From positions 1,612,001 to 1,676,000 of the forward strand of contig JADNRZ010000001.1 of assembly GCA_015501605.1 (NCBI GenBank): a stretch of DNA of 64,000 bases, read 5' to 3'. The translations under genes were made by a program, and so were the position numbers. Positions within the stretch are counted from its first letter, which is position 1, and each line of letters starts with the position of its first letter. The notes under the pieces are model-generated. The model did no database searches. It saw only the letters and a list, made by a program, of their open reading frames with translations, and was not told the origin of the DNA. Positions 22,119 through 34,346 of this stretch are shown one piece after another. This DNA is from Panaeolus papilionaceus. Lineage: Eukaryota > Basidiomycota > Agaricomycetes > Agaricales.

Positions 22119-22138
22119 CTTTCTTTCTTTCTTTCTTC
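22119..22138. repeat. short TTTC microsatellite
   Basis: About five tandem TTTC units within the pyrimidine-rich leader of the RRM gene. Confidence 0.7.
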
Positions 22139-22332
22139 TTTTTTTCGTGCTTCACATTCCATCACCACAAACATCCGCTTTCCTCGTATCCCTTTCGATT
22201 CCCGTCTCGCATCCACGTTTGTGAAACAAAAATAAATCAAACGAAAAAAACTAAACATACACAAAAAAAAAAAAGATATCTACCCTCTTTTTTTTGCTTA
22301 TTTCTTATCGCGCTATTTGATCACTGCACATC

Positions 22333-25321
22333 ATGTCAAGAACCGATTTTCACGATTTCGACTATCCACCTGGCTTAGGCGCGCAGAGAGCGCGATCTAC
22401 AGAGAGGGAGCAGCTTTTAAACTTCTCCTCAGGGGTCATCAACATAGGTCCGGATCGGAGGACATCCAACGGGAACGGTCAACCAGCTTATTCACCAGGT
22501 TATACACGTCTAAATGGTCAAGAGTCGCACCGAGATTACACATACGGTTTGCCCGAGCTTAGTGGACCAAACAGACATACCTCCAGTTCATCACTTGCGC
22601 ACTTTTCTACACAATCACCTTTCCCTACCTTTAACCACAACCACCATCGTCCTTCCCCACCTCCACAGAATTCAGCTACTAGCTCTCCCGCTGCTCTCTT
22701 TCCTTCAAGTCCCATTGAACGCTTCCCATTTGATCCAAGGCAATCTCATCAGTCAAACGCCTTTCAGACTTCCTCAATCTCGACCACAACTCATAATACC
22801 CAGTCCTCAACCGCCAACTCTTTAGCTGCACGTTCCACCCTCTGGTGGGGTGAACTAGAGCCTTGGATGGACGAAGAATACGCCAAACAGGTCTGCAATC
22901 TCATGGGCTGGGACCCCGTCAACATCAAGGTACCTCATCCCGCCCCGGACCCCACCTCCGGCCAGCAGTCCAACAATCCAGGTTATTGTTTCCTCACATT
23001 TCCAACACCCGCCCACGCCGCTTCGGTCCTTAATCAAGTTAAACACCAGCAAGGGAACACTGGACAGTCGCCAGCCAAGGCCGCTCCAATTACCATGCCT
23101 AATTCTACAAAGCCATTCGTAATGAATTGGGCGTCCTCCATGCTGGCCGCATCGCCTTTGGCGACTGCATTCCCTGCTACTACTACAGGCACACAACCAG
23201 CTCCTGCACAGCAGTATCCCAAAGAATACAGCATCTTTGTAGGCGATCTTGCCCCGGAAACCTCGAATTCAGATCTCGTCGCCGTTTTTCGTAATCCCGT
23301 ATTGGGCTTGCGTAATGACCGCGAGCCTAAGTTTATCCGACCCTTTTTAAGTTGCAAGAGCGCTAAAATTATGTTGGATCCCGTCACTGGCGTCTCACGC
23401 GGTTATGGCTTCGTTCGGTACGTCCAAACTTTGTCCAAATAAAAATCGACGCTCAAGTTTTTTTAAAACTCTTGTTCTTCCTTTATGTTTCGCAGTTTCA
23501 CTGATGAGGCGGATCAACAACGTGCCTTGATTGAAATGCACGGGCTTTACTGTCTTTCTCGCCCCAGTATGTTGTCCCATGCAAACATTCCTAGTTTCTC
23601 ACACTCATTTCTTTTTGTTTTGTAGTGCGTATCTCGCCTGCGACTGCCAAATTTAGGGCCCCGCCTACTCAACAAGCGGGTGACTTGCCACAAGTGTCCT
23701 TCACTCCTCCCGTTCCCGTTTCCGTTCCAGGAGGAGACCCCGCAACCCAGCCTGTTACAATTGCATTGCCTTTGCCTAATGCTGCCCAGACCAAAAGTGT
23801 GTCGGCTCCCATCGCCGCTGCTGGCTCAAGCACTTCTTTGAGTGGCAACACTGTTTCGGGCTCCGCGTCTGGGTCGTCCATTGGCGGTTCTCATTCGAGC
23901 AACTCTTTGAGCTCTGGTACAGGATCAAGTACGAGCATTTCTACCTCCGCCTTCGGTTCTATTTCAACCGAAGATATGATGAATCTTCCAAGTAACGTAC
24001 TGGCTCAAATCGCCCAACAGTACGCACAAGGCGATACGCACGCCGCTAAAAATACCTACGAAACGCAGGTCAGGCAAAGCGACTACGTCCTCAATGAGGA
24101 ATCTTGGAAGCATCATGTACAGGCTCGGGCTATCTTGGGTAACCTCATAGGCCCAAATGGCGAGCAATTGACGTCCACAGATCCTTACAACACCACTGTG
24201 TTTGTCGGAGGTCTTTCTCCATTGATTTCCGAAGAGACTCTGAGGACCTTCTTCGCTCCTTTTGGCGATATCCATTATGTGAGTCCTTTTTCGGATTGCC
24301 TACCTGCATCGTACTCAGGCAAATCTTCAGGTCAAAGTGCCGGTCGGCAAACATTGCGGATTCGTGCAGTTCGTTCGCAAGGCTGATGCGGAGAAGGCCA
24401 TTGAGAAAATGCAAGGTTTCCCTATTGGGGGAAGCAGGATACGGTTGAGCTGGGGTCGAAGCCAATGTACGTTGGGTTTTTTGCACGTCTTACAAGGATT
24501 GCTTAACGAGGTGAATTATAGACAAGGCAGCTCAAGCCGCTGCGCAGGCCGCACAGGCGGCTGCATTGCAAAGCCCGTACAGCACGAACGCCGCTCCATC
24601 GAGTGCCATTAGTCAGGAGCAAGCTATTCAGTTGTTGCAGCAATTTACGCGTCAAGGATACTTCAACCCTTCCTCTGGTTATGACAGCGCCGATGTCGAA
24701 AGCGCCCTGCTGAACACCAACGCCAACAGTGGTGCATTTAGCAATGGCGTCACATCTGGAGCCGCTGAACCAAAAACTGGAAAGGACGATGGGCAGGGGC
24801 CAATAGGACTCGGCAGCTACATCTCACGCTCTGATATCCACCGCAGCTCTACCGCGTTCTCGCCATTCTCGCCAGACCCCAACAATTTATATACGTCTTC
24901 GGACCATACCTCTGGGGCTCAAGGATTGAGAAGAGAGTCGACTCCCTTTGCGTCGCGCCTCGAAGCTCTGCCCCATCCGTCAAGGGCCTACGCACCTGGT
25001 TTCTTCCCACCTCAGGATCTGAAGGTTAATACCTCGACCCTCGGTATGACCTCTCAGGGTCAGGGCAAGACTTCTCCCCCCGGCCATGTTGGACGTCCAC
25101 CTAGCGCGACTCACTACTCCTTCACGGAGAGCACCGAAGCCACGAGTCGTGGAGCGGGTCGTCAGGAGGCCCCGATTGCTCGCCCATCAAGTGGACAGCA
25201 ACAACACGAGTCGGATATCCATGATTTGAACGGTACACTCGCGAGCCTTGATCTGGATCGTGACCGCCCCGAACGTCTTAGCCCCTGGTCCTACAAGACC
25301 ACAGAGGCAGGCGGTCGTTGA
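22333..25321 (+). CDS. three-RRM RNA-binding protein, Nam8/Ngr1/Csx1-like
   Basis: Exons 22333-23417, 23496-23566, 23626-24278, 24331-24466 and 24522-25321 join to 914 residues. RRM1 starts LWWGELEPWMDEEYAKQVC, the form typical of Nam8/Ngr1/TIA-like proteins. RRM2 has RNP2 IFVGDL and RNP1 GYGFVRF, split by an intron inside RNP1. RRM3 has VFVGGL and CGFVQF. The spacers are Ser/Gly-rich, and the tail is disordered after an alanine-rich stretch. Yeast and fission yeast relatives bind mRNA or U1 snRNP and affect splicing or mRNA stability; a similar post-transcriptional role is inferred. The gene has a long pyrimidine-rich 5' leader, which may itself be regulated. Confidence 0.9.
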
Positions 25322-26554
25322 CCATAATCATTCTATGACAATAATGTGGGGTGATTATGATGATTAATCACGACTTTAATGATGTTATTTCTGTTGCAGT
25401 TTTTCTATTTTCTCGCTTCGTTTTATCTCTTTGTCGGTGTCTCTGTCTCTCGCTTTTTTGTTCTTATGCTCTCCTTGATAGCACACATCTCCCCTCTTCC
25501 AAGTCCCTCCATCATCGCTACATTGTCATATGTCTGTGGTTTAGCCTACCTACTACTAAGTACATCTCCTACTATTTTCCTACTACCTCATTTTAAAATA
25601 TTTCTCCCATTTTTTTTCTCGTTTTGTCACCACTCTTCTTATATTTTTCTGAACTCCTATCATTGGACACTGGATCCTGTGATATGAATAATTAGTCTTT
25701 GATCAAGATCCTGTTTCTACTTTGAACAGTTCACTTCATTTGCACATCATTTTCATTTGTCGCACTTGTCCTTCCATATATTTTCTGAGTTTTGTCTATT
25801 TCTCGTAACTTGTTCAGTCTACTGTTCCGCATTCTTGTTTTGTCTCTCATCTCGTTCACATGTTACACATCGTATATCGCTTCTTCGAGTTTCCAAAAAT
25901 CTTTCGTTCAGTTTTTCAATCTACATATAAATTTCCTAGTACCAAAATATCTCCCTCCCACCTCCTTCAAATCTATGTCTCTCTTTCATCTTGAAAAATA
26001 TATTGATCTCTTGATTCCAGTTTTATTGACCAAAGGAAGCATTCGTGAATGGATATCAAAGTATCCGCGTCAGTCAGCGCTAGCGTGATTTATCAAAATA
26101 GGTTTTCAGTAAGCTACGAGGCTTATTAGAATACTTAATTCAATAAAAGGGCTATTTCTGACTTGACATGCGATTCACCCCTCAACTTCCTTCCTCGTCG
26201 GAGATCAGTAACTAAATATAGGTTGAATGGATATTGACTAGACATGAGAAGGTCGAGGCTTGTGGAACGGCCCTGTTGCGAAGACGAAGAAGAGACTGAT
26301 ATACTCAAATTGCTGGTATCTGGACCAGAAGGCAGGTCGGGTGGGCTATCTTAGTTGATGAAGGTATGTACCATGTTACCTCTTCTTGTTCAACTCGGGA
26401 CAAATTGCCGATAGTATCGTTGAAGCGACATAATTTGATCACACAGAACTCTGCTGACATCAAACACCGTCCATACTTATCCACAAATCAAAGCGTGCTG
26501 TCTCTCTGGCCGCCTGTGGGATTCCCTTCCGGTTAAACCCAAACCACCACCAGG
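25322..26554. other. intergenic, 3' region of the RRM gene
   Basis: 1.2 kb, T- and C-rich in its first half as expected of a 3' untranslated region. Open frames at 25351-25687 are pyrimidine-run translations without protein features. No other element seen. Confidence 0.45.
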
Positions 26555-28692
26555 ATGAAAGCAATATCGTGGACTAGGCTCTTCCTGCTCTCAGTCCAAG
26601 CGAGTATTGTGCAAGCTCAGATATTCGATGGCTATCGACCCCAGCGTTTGACGGACCTACCACCGTACGTTGTTGATGCAAACGAAGACGCCCCTGTATA
26701 TCCTATTCCACCAAAGTCGGCACCATTGATTTCTCAAGATACCAAGGACTACGTTGATACCATCATCAAGAGATGGAACTCGACTGGACTAGCCTTGGCC
26801 GTGGTTCGACGCGACGATGATGCTCCCGGAGGGTGGAGGCACGAATTCGGTTCGTTTGGCATTGCTCGAGGGGATGGGACACCCATGACCCCTGATACGG
26901 TTTTCGGAATCGCGTCCAACAGCAAACTTTTCCTTGCTATCTCTGTCGGTCTCCTTATTTCCAACAAAACCCTAGCAGAAGAACGGGGAAAGGAGATTAA
27001 ATGGTCGACAAGAATCGCGGAACTCATACCCGAGTGGGGATTGCTAGACCATGATATGAGTCGCTCAGTAACTATACAGGATATGCTTTCTCATCGGACT
27101 GGCATGCCTAGGCACGATTTCTCTGGGATTCAAAGAAAAGGCAGCGTGTCAGAAATGGTGCACAAATTTGATTCTACTCACTGTCTTCTTAACTGACGAT
27201 GGTTCATAGATTGCCACTCTGAGGTATCTCAGGCCTTCATCAGAGTTCCGAGAGACCTTTCAATACAACAACCTGATGTATGAAACCCTATCATATTTGC
27301 CTCAAGTCTTACTAGGACAAACTTTTGAGTCCTACATCGACGAGCACCTTTTTAAACCTCTCAACATGACCTCTTCAACCTACTCTGTTGCTGAAGCAGA
27401 GGCACGCGGAACGCTCGCTGATGGCTTCGAACGAGACATGCAAGACCGCGTTTGCGGTCGTAACGGGACGGTAATCCCAGGGATTCCATACTTCCAACGA
27501 CCTGGGGAAGAATATACATGGGCTGGAGCAGGGGGTGTTTTAACTTCCGCCAGAGATCTGGTATTAACTTTCTTTCATCTAACATCTGACACTTCGAATG
27601 CTAACCACTTCTGCAGGCTATCTGGGCGTCGATGCTTCTCAATAAAGGGCGACATCCTTATACAAACGAGGTTGTCGTTCCGGAAGAGGTGATTGAACAT
27701 GTTGCACATGGAAGGTCCATTACTGCGGGCAAGCCTCCATACCCAGAGATGGTAAATCACACGTCTCTGCGTCGCAATTATTCTAATTTGTTGTTAGAGC
27801 GCCCAGGTCTACGGCGCCGGTCAAATACGCTATTCCTACCAAGGTCATGATCTCATAGAGCACGGTGGCTCCAACCCAGGGTTTAAAACTCAGGTGGCAA
27901 GATTCCCAGACGACAACCTTGGTATCATCAGTCTTTCGAACGACAATGAGGGGCATTGGCTCATGGAAGCAGCTAAATTCCGCGTCGCCGACGAATTGTT
28001 AGGGTTAAAAAGGATCAACTGGAATGCTAGGTACGATTCGCGAATATATCACGATACAATTAACTCAGGACTTGATTTTTAGGTACGAGAAGGCTTTGCA
28101 AGGCCTTGTGGAGGAAATGCGCAAAATAACGCCTCGTCCCACGTCTCCTGATCCTCCCTCCAAATCTTTCTATGCTTTGGCAGCGAGAACATTCAGCCAT
28201 CTTACTTATGGGACATTGGAACCTTGTCTCGTTCCGTCATACAAAGGCGCTGCAGGCCCAGGAAGCCAGGCGGTGTTGCATGCCAGCAAAAGCCATCACC
28301 ACAAGCATTGTCAGCGCCTCTTATCGTCCTCCCCAGTGGAGCGTATCCTGAGCGTTACAGACCTATCCGTTCCAACCTACATCATCCCATGGACAAGGAT
28401 GTTTGCCTCGCATCTTCGCCTTTCTCATTTCTCTGGCAATATATTCAATGTTACGGTTCTTTGGTCTAATTCTGAAGTCCGAGAAAAGGAGGGGTATCAT
28501 ACTCATGATGATGGTCAAAATTTGGGCGACTTCCTGATTGGATTCGACGACACATACGAAGTTGAGTGGGTTCACGGAAAGGAAGAGGGCCTCGCCTTCA
28601 AAAACAACTTCTGGGGAAGAGAAGGAAAGGACTCGCAGGCGCCCGGTGGTACGGGGAAGGACAGTGCTGAGGTGTGGTTTGCCCGAGATTAA
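26555..28692 (+). CDS. secreted serine hydrolase of the beta-lactamase/penicillin-binding fold
   Basis: Exons 26555-27157, 27210-27560, 27617-27751, 27798-28030 and 28083-28692 join in frame to 643 residues. The N-terminus MKAISWTRLFLLSVQASIVQ is a signal peptide ending near AQA or VQA. The catalytic S-x-x-K is SNSK, in FGIASNSKLF. The YxN motif is YNN, and the third motif is HGG in EHGGSNPG. These are the marks of family PF00144 (class C beta-lactamase-like), whose fungal members act as esterases, peptidases or lactonases. Several N-glycosylation sequons (NMTSS, NKT, NGT) fit secretion. The C-terminal ~200 residues (with SLTDLS-like and WFARD parts) look like the added beta domain of many fungal members. 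The substrate cannot be inferred. Confidence 0.85.
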
Positions 28693-28992
28693 TAAATTGG
28701 AAATCACGCATATTGCAGACTTCGTGTACGAATACACAACACTTTATCACAATTTGAGGCTTTCATTTTAGGTTTTAACAACTTTATACAGCACTGCGGC
28801 TCGCGAGGGCTCAGGTGAAAGAAAGCCTGATCGGTTATCATATCATCGTGATGTGACCCACGGGGTACGGCTATTCCAATAGCCTTGACATAGGGGTGCA
28901 ACCCCAGGCGCGATAAATAGAGTGTATTACATGAATAATCGGAACTTCATCTCCCTAAACTCCTCTCATCACTTCATTACCACTTTCCAGAC
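28693..28992. other. short intergenic spacer
   Basis: 300 bp, holding the 3' end of the hydrolase gene and the promoter of the thioesterase gene. An AT-rich GATAAATA at about 28911 may serve as a weak TATA element. Confidence 0.4.
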
Positions 28993-29780
28993 ATGACAAC
29001 AGTCTCAACATCGCCAACATTTGACCCCTCATCAGTTAAGGGCAATGCTCCAGAAAGGATCAAAAGAATTTTGGGAAGTCCAAGAACTTTCTTCGCGAGC
29101 TTCTTGAAACCTGGTCAACGAGAGTTGAACGTGTTTGGTAAACACATTCAAGAGCGCATGGTTGTTACAGAGCTGTCAATTATCCAGAAAGCTGAAGAGG
29201 TGACGAAGCTCGAAGGGCGGGCTGTACTGGAAGTCGATGTCACAGAAGGTAAGAGGCTTTGACTAAGGACACTCGTCCAGCGTTCCGATAAAGCGTATTT
29301 CGAAGATATGGTGAATGGAGCAGGAAATATTCACGGAGGATGCTCAGCCTATTTGATTGATATGTGAGTACATTACAACGATTATGCCGTGAACACTTGT
29401 TTAACAGAAAACAAAGGGCGTCCTCTTTTGCGCTATCTGCGCTGAATATGTACCAGAAAGACACAATTTTACCAAGCGTGTCACAAGCGCTGAATGTTGT
29501 ATACCACTCTCCGGCAGCAATGTACGTATCCAATAAGGTCTGACTTGCAAAGCGTTGAAGGCGTTGCCACTTCGTAGCGGAGACCGAATCCGTCTCATCA
29601 ATACAACCTTGACGATTGGGAATCGTGCCGAGTCCGTTAGAACAGAGGTTTGTCGCTTTTCTCTGTGAGAAAGAAGAGTTGACCAAGGACTCTTAGATCT
29701 GGAACGTGACGCATCACCGTCTGGTAGCATCAGGAGTCCACATAAAGATGATGCCTTCACCACCCAAGTCGTCGTTGTGA
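28993..29780 (+). CDS. hotdog-fold thioesterase (4HBT/PaaI-like)
   Basis: Exons 28993-29248, 29306-29363, 29417-29521, 29578-29647 and 29697-29780 give 190 residues. The diagnostic block is DMVNGAGNIHGGCSAYLID, with the HGG of PaaI/ACOT13-type acyl-CoA thioesterases. It is followed by SSFALSALNM and by strands ending GDRIRLINTTLTIG and HHRLVASGVHIKM. Joining the first two exons across a 57-nt intron is needed to restore EVDVTEDMVNG. The family hydrolyses acyl-CoA thioesters; the acyl chain is unknown. The gene ends tail to tail with the Spc19 gene, 73 bases away. Confidence 0.85.
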
Positions 29781-29853
29781 TTTCGCAGCACATAAGCCCC
29801 AATTTCTGGTTCACTAGAGGATTTAGATATAATGCAATTATGTGCAAATATCA

Positions 29854-30591
29854 TTATTGTCGGTTTTTTGGGTCCTGAAGGAGATTCAATACAGATTTCC
29901 CAGCCGATAGCTGGGCCAACTCACATGTTTTTTGAGATCTGCTTCAAGGGTTGCCAATTCGCTTTCAAAGCGTTCTCTTTGTTTAACTAAGGTCTGCAGT
30001 CGACGAGCTTCCAGCTTTTGAGCTGCACTGGTTCCTAGTGGCATGCGAGGCTTGTTTTGAGCGTTTTCAACCTGAATGTTTTGGTGAATCTCAGCGCTTT
30101 GAACGAGGACGATAAAACTAACCTTGGTTTGTAAGATCTGCTCGCGCTTCTCCAGTCCAGACAATCCTTGTTCAGCTCTTTCAATGAGTTCTGAAATAGC
30201 TGGTTCTATCTCTTCAGCCAAAGCGGACTTATGATGTTTAATTGTATCCTCGTTGACGAGCAGAAACACCTATGAAGGTTTAAAAGATGAATTGATAATA
30301 ATGAAAGATGGCTGCTCACCCTTTCATTCTGTAACACTTTTGTCATTCGCGGAAGATCTCGGGTTCCATTGCGCAGGAGCACTTGAGCTTCGTATGCCTA
30401 CCACTGGTTTCATTGTTGATCATCGAAGCACTTGCGAGGAGACCCACCTCTTCGCAACAATCCTCCATCGCCATAACACATTCTTCGAGATCAGGGGGGC
30501 ATCGGGCTTGTATATCCCCGATATATTGCTCGGGGCCACTGTTAAATATGGATTCCCTTGCTTTAAAAGTGTCTCGCAGGGTTCGCGACAT
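29854..30591 (-). CDS. SPC19: DASH/Dam1 complex subunit Spc19
   Basis: Exons (minus): 30448-30591, 30320-30397, 30123-30269, 29925-30071 and 29854-29874, giving 178 residues. Start MSRTLRDTFKARES. The joined product has CPPDLEECVMAMEDCCEEA, RDLPRMTKVLQNERVFLL, EIEPAISELIERAEQGL and a coiled C-terminal part, GTSAAQKLEARRLQTL. This order matches Spc19, a component of the DASH ring that couples kinetochores to microtubules. The last junction (GTGAGT at 29919-29924 to CAG) is my choice. Without it the frame reads on to a stop at 29886, with a slightly longer tail. The first junction uses GTGGGT at 30442-30447. Confidence 0.75.
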
Positions 30592-30843
30592 CAGGTGAAG
30601 ATGGATGTATGTACAGAAGAACAAGATTTCCAAACAAAGACAAGCATCGCGCGACGCGTCGAGCAACGCGACCAAATAAAGATCACAAGACTAACTATGC
30701 CTTCTCCTTTCCTCACGGCTTGCTTGCTTAAGCTCGCTAAGTACTCGATACTAGGAGGAAGTTTGTTTATTTTTGGGGATACAGAGCTCAAGACCAGCTA
30801 TTCAATATTTATCATCAGGGTTTGGGTCCTAATTTCATTCAAT

Positions 30844-33495
30844 TTACAGACAAAAAGAGCTGTTTCGCAATTGGAGAAATGCAAGTGGGTTGAGGCAGAA
30901 ACCACAACTATTAGTTTGGAATGCATTGAGAATACCAGGCATTTTGCTAGTGGCGACCCGAGTTTTAGTGATGGCTTCTTGAAAACAGTTGGACATAGGA
31001 CTTACTAATCTGCAAGTGGACCCGGCGGCGCAAACCGTTGGACCACTGTAGTTCATGCCACCACATTGTCCCCAAACAGTCTGGGTGGGCTGGCATGCAG
31101 CAGATGTCGTTGTGGGAGGGACACTGGTGGTCGAAGGAACACTAGTGGGAACCTGAGACGAGCTAATGGACCCAGATGGGTTGCGATTCAAAAGGAACAC
31201 TTCTCCAGATGTATCGCTTCCAACATAAAGATTTTCGCCTGTGGATGACCACACGAGACCGACTGGACGGAAGCAACCTTTTTTGAAGCAATTTGGTATC
31301 ACATCGTATCAAATCAGAAGATAATATTTATCATACCTAATTGACATTGTGTCTCATCTTTGTTTCGAAGGATGTCAATGATGGCCGTTCGGGCTTGGGA
31401 AAGCGGATACTGAGGACTCCATTCTCCAGACTGACTCAAGGTTCCGGGAATAATGACTACTTTATAACCCTATCGGTTTCAACAAGTCAGATTTATCATC
31501 AAGAGTTTAATTCAATCTAGAGTGTATCCCTACCTGAGGCGGGTTCCGATTCCAACTGCCGTGCAAACTGACGTAGAGATTGGTAGCATCGCTGCCAACA
31601 CCGAATTTCATGTCCAGAGGAGCAGTGTGAGGCGGCAGCATCGTCTTGGGCTTGACCGCATTCGTCTCACACCAATTGTCTGTCAGCGTGGTGTTCGGGG
31701 CTTGAACAAACCAGTCCCCGGGTTGGAAGGTCTTGTCTGCAAAGTTCGAGGGTTCCCATACTAAGAAGCAGTATGGATATCCTCCAAAAAGGTTGGAGGA
31801 TGTGCTAGGATTGCCGACTACAGAAAAACATCAACAGGCAGAAAAATTTCCAAATGACGTGAATTGGACTTACGGTGCCACACAGGTTCACCAGGATTGT
31901 CATTGTGAACATCTGTCCTCACCCCGTTGATAGTACGGTAAGCGTTGTCCATGGAGTTCTCCACGCTGTGCACAATACCGGCACCATCTTCTGCCATTCC
32001 AACGTCATTCCTCAAGCCGTACCCCAATACGCGACCTTGAGTGTATGTAACCCCATCATTTGGTAACGTATCGAGATCGAAGACACGGATTTGTGCACGA
32101 CCAGAGGCGGGGTGGAACGAAGGAAGGTCAATGTTTCCGTCTGAACCAACACTAGCCATTAGAAGGTTTGGGTACCCCTTGGATACGAGCAAGGTGCGCG
32201 TGTTGTGCCCAACATTATGCATCCTGTCAAAATAATCAGCGGAAGCACAAGGGAATCTGGAGTAAAGCTCACCCAGTGACCAGAGTGCGTTTATTAGAGA
32301 CAGCCATTGTCGTAGCATTGTAATCCCAGACCCAGGCGATGTCAGAAGAACTGAACGGGGTAAATTTAAGATACAAGAAACGAAACGGGACAAACTGGCT
32401 CACCTTGCAAATAGCTTGGTGCCGTCTGGACTGAATTCCACAGCATGGTTTAAAGTGGTATCTGCGATAATGGTTGTGGAATTTAGAACACATCCATCTG
32501 CGTTAAGAGTATGACCCGTAACACCCAGGCCGCGCTGCAGGATAATCAAGTTTCCGCGGCGATCGAGGGTAATTCCACGAGGAGAACGAAGATGACCAAG
32601 AACAGGCATAACCCGCCATCCAGGGGCAGAAACCATAGAATAAGATGGGTTGGGCGCCCCAGGACAACTGCTCATAGTGCTAGCTGGTGGGCCAACTGTT
32701 GTAGTTGGGGTGGGCCCACCGCTGATTGGTGGTGCTATCCTAAGCTGTTGAAGGATTTCGTCGTAGTTGGTGACATGCCAGCTACTAACATCAACAGTGT
32801 GTTGGCCGGCAACGGTGTGCTGAAATATGCTCGAGTCGATGTCATTGGGTGTTTCGGGTTTCAAGGAACCATGGAGAGCATATCCAAACGTGGATGTGCC
32901 AGTGAGGTTGATACCACCAGAACCACCTGACCAAAAAGTGCAATTTTGGCAGCGATAGAATATGCGTTGATGAGTAGCGTTTACGCCTGAGCTTCCAAGA
33001 ACAGTCAGGACGGGGCCAACATAAGTTTGAGGAGGTTGGTATTCCCTAATCCAGTCGTCAGCGGTTATTAACGGGAAGGTGCGTAAGTGGGATTACCTGC
33101 CATATCGCACAGACAATCGGGGGGTGTTGTTGTCGGTCCAAGCGACAATGAGTGGGTTTGAGCGCATGCCGCCCCCAAGACTGTTTCCGATCCATCCAGT
33201 AGTGGCAGGGGCAGTGAAGAAGCCAATGAACTCGTTCGAAGGCCGCTGCCCAGGCAATGACAGGGGAGGAAAGAGATACCCAAATCCAACATCGAGGTCT
33301 GGATGATGATACCTAGCAAAACATATGCCAGTTATGTCATCACACCAGCGAACTGCTGATTGCAACTGACCAACCGCGAATGTTGCTATGAATAAAACAG
33401 AGGTATTATGAGCGCGAATAACGACGGGGAATTGTTAGCTGGAATTTCAAACCTAACAGCACCAAGGTAGTGAATCGAAGAAATACGTCACTCAT
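30844..33495 (-). CDS. secreted AA8-AA12-CBM1 pyranose dehydrogenase (cytochrome b + PQQ domains)
   Basis: Multi-exon gene, ATG at 33493-33495. Exon 1 (33453-33495) and exon 2 encode a signal peptide, MSDVFLRFTTLVLLATFAVG. An AA8 cytochrome b domain follows, with TGWIGNSLGGGMRSNPLI and, after an intron, QHTVAGQHTVDVSSWH carrying likely Met and His haem ligands. A Thr/Pro linker leads to an AA12 domain of the sorbosone-dehydrogenase type: SPRGITLDRRGNLII, TLNHAVEFSPDGTKLFA, GHNTRTLLVSK, SVENSMDNAYR and LHGSWNRNPPQVG. A Ser/Thr linker and a CBM1 follow (QTVWGQCGGMNYSGPTVC). The whole matches the Coprinopsis PQQ-dependent pyranose dehydrogenase layout, which oxidises sugars and feeds electrons to lytic polysaccharide monooxygenases. 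The CBM1 end lacks the usual NPYYSQC aromatics, and about 37 residues follow to the stop at 30844. Confidence 0.85.
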
Positions 33496-34346
33496 GGGAG
33501 GAGGGTATTGGGTTTCAATATCAAGACAAACTCAAGGCTTTTAACTGGCATAAGTCACAAGGTATCGATGCCTCTGCCCCTGCGCCATCCAATCCGTCAT
33601 GCGGTGCAACATCGGGGGGCGAGCCGTGACGGGAAAGGATAACCCAATCCGCAGACCGATCGGACCAGAAGGGCGTATAATGTACCTCTTTCTCAACTCA
33701 GAAAAATCGAGGAGCACCTTTGTTACCTTGCGCACATTGACTGTCGGAAGTGTTGCGGCGGATGGGAGCTTCGATAATGCTTGGACGCGACCATTTGCTT
33801 GATTGGAGGAAGATTTGGGAAAAGGTTCCATGGAAAAGCAAAGGACAAGCAATTGTCAATGTCAATCCAAACGGCTTTAAAGGTGTGCAGTCACGAGTTG
33901 AGTGTGGCATCAAACACTTGGTATCATCGAACGATAGATGCCAAGAATCTGTTCCAGGATAGGATTACGGTATGTATATGTATCACTTCGGAATCATTTG
34001 CCTGCAGTGAGAAGCTCCAAAGAGAAAGGTGCTGATCTCGTATGAGGAATAAAAGCTTGAGCATTTTTTATTTCGAAGGTTTCTACAATGTTTAAACGTT
34101 TAGTGTTACCAGTGTCAAAGCGAAGATATTACCTTGACTCAAGAACTTTAAGTAAATGGTCTGAATTCTTCAAAATTTCCAATTCTGAGGGATTCAATCC
34201 GGAACCACTCAACATGAGAGCGGCTGAGAGGTTGTTGTTGTGGTCAAAGATGCCAAGTTAAAGGTGTGGCTCGACCCCATGATGTCAATGGTCGTCGATG
34301 ACCAAACAAATGCAACTTCTCTGGACAACCACCTTCAACAGTCGAC
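33496..34346. other. intergenic, nothing recognised
   Basis: 850 bp between divergent genes (oxidoreductase on minus, NDUFAF3 on plus). Short open frames on both strands look random. No TATA box is obvious. Confidence 0.45.

Larger units (their letters stand above)
19621..22332. other. gene-poor 2.7-kb region
   Basis: No credible coding exons on either strand. The left part is upstream of the DUF7918 gene. The right 430 bases are a pyrimidine-rich leader ahead of the RRM gene. The middle (about 20.1-21.7 kb) has no feature I can name; it could hold long upstream control sequence or an unannotated noncoding RNA. Confidence 0.5.

Noticed and set aside
21864..22235. Open frame across the pyrimidine-rich leader
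   Set aside because: Composition reflects CT runs and TTTC repeats; it ends before the RRM gene and has no protein features.
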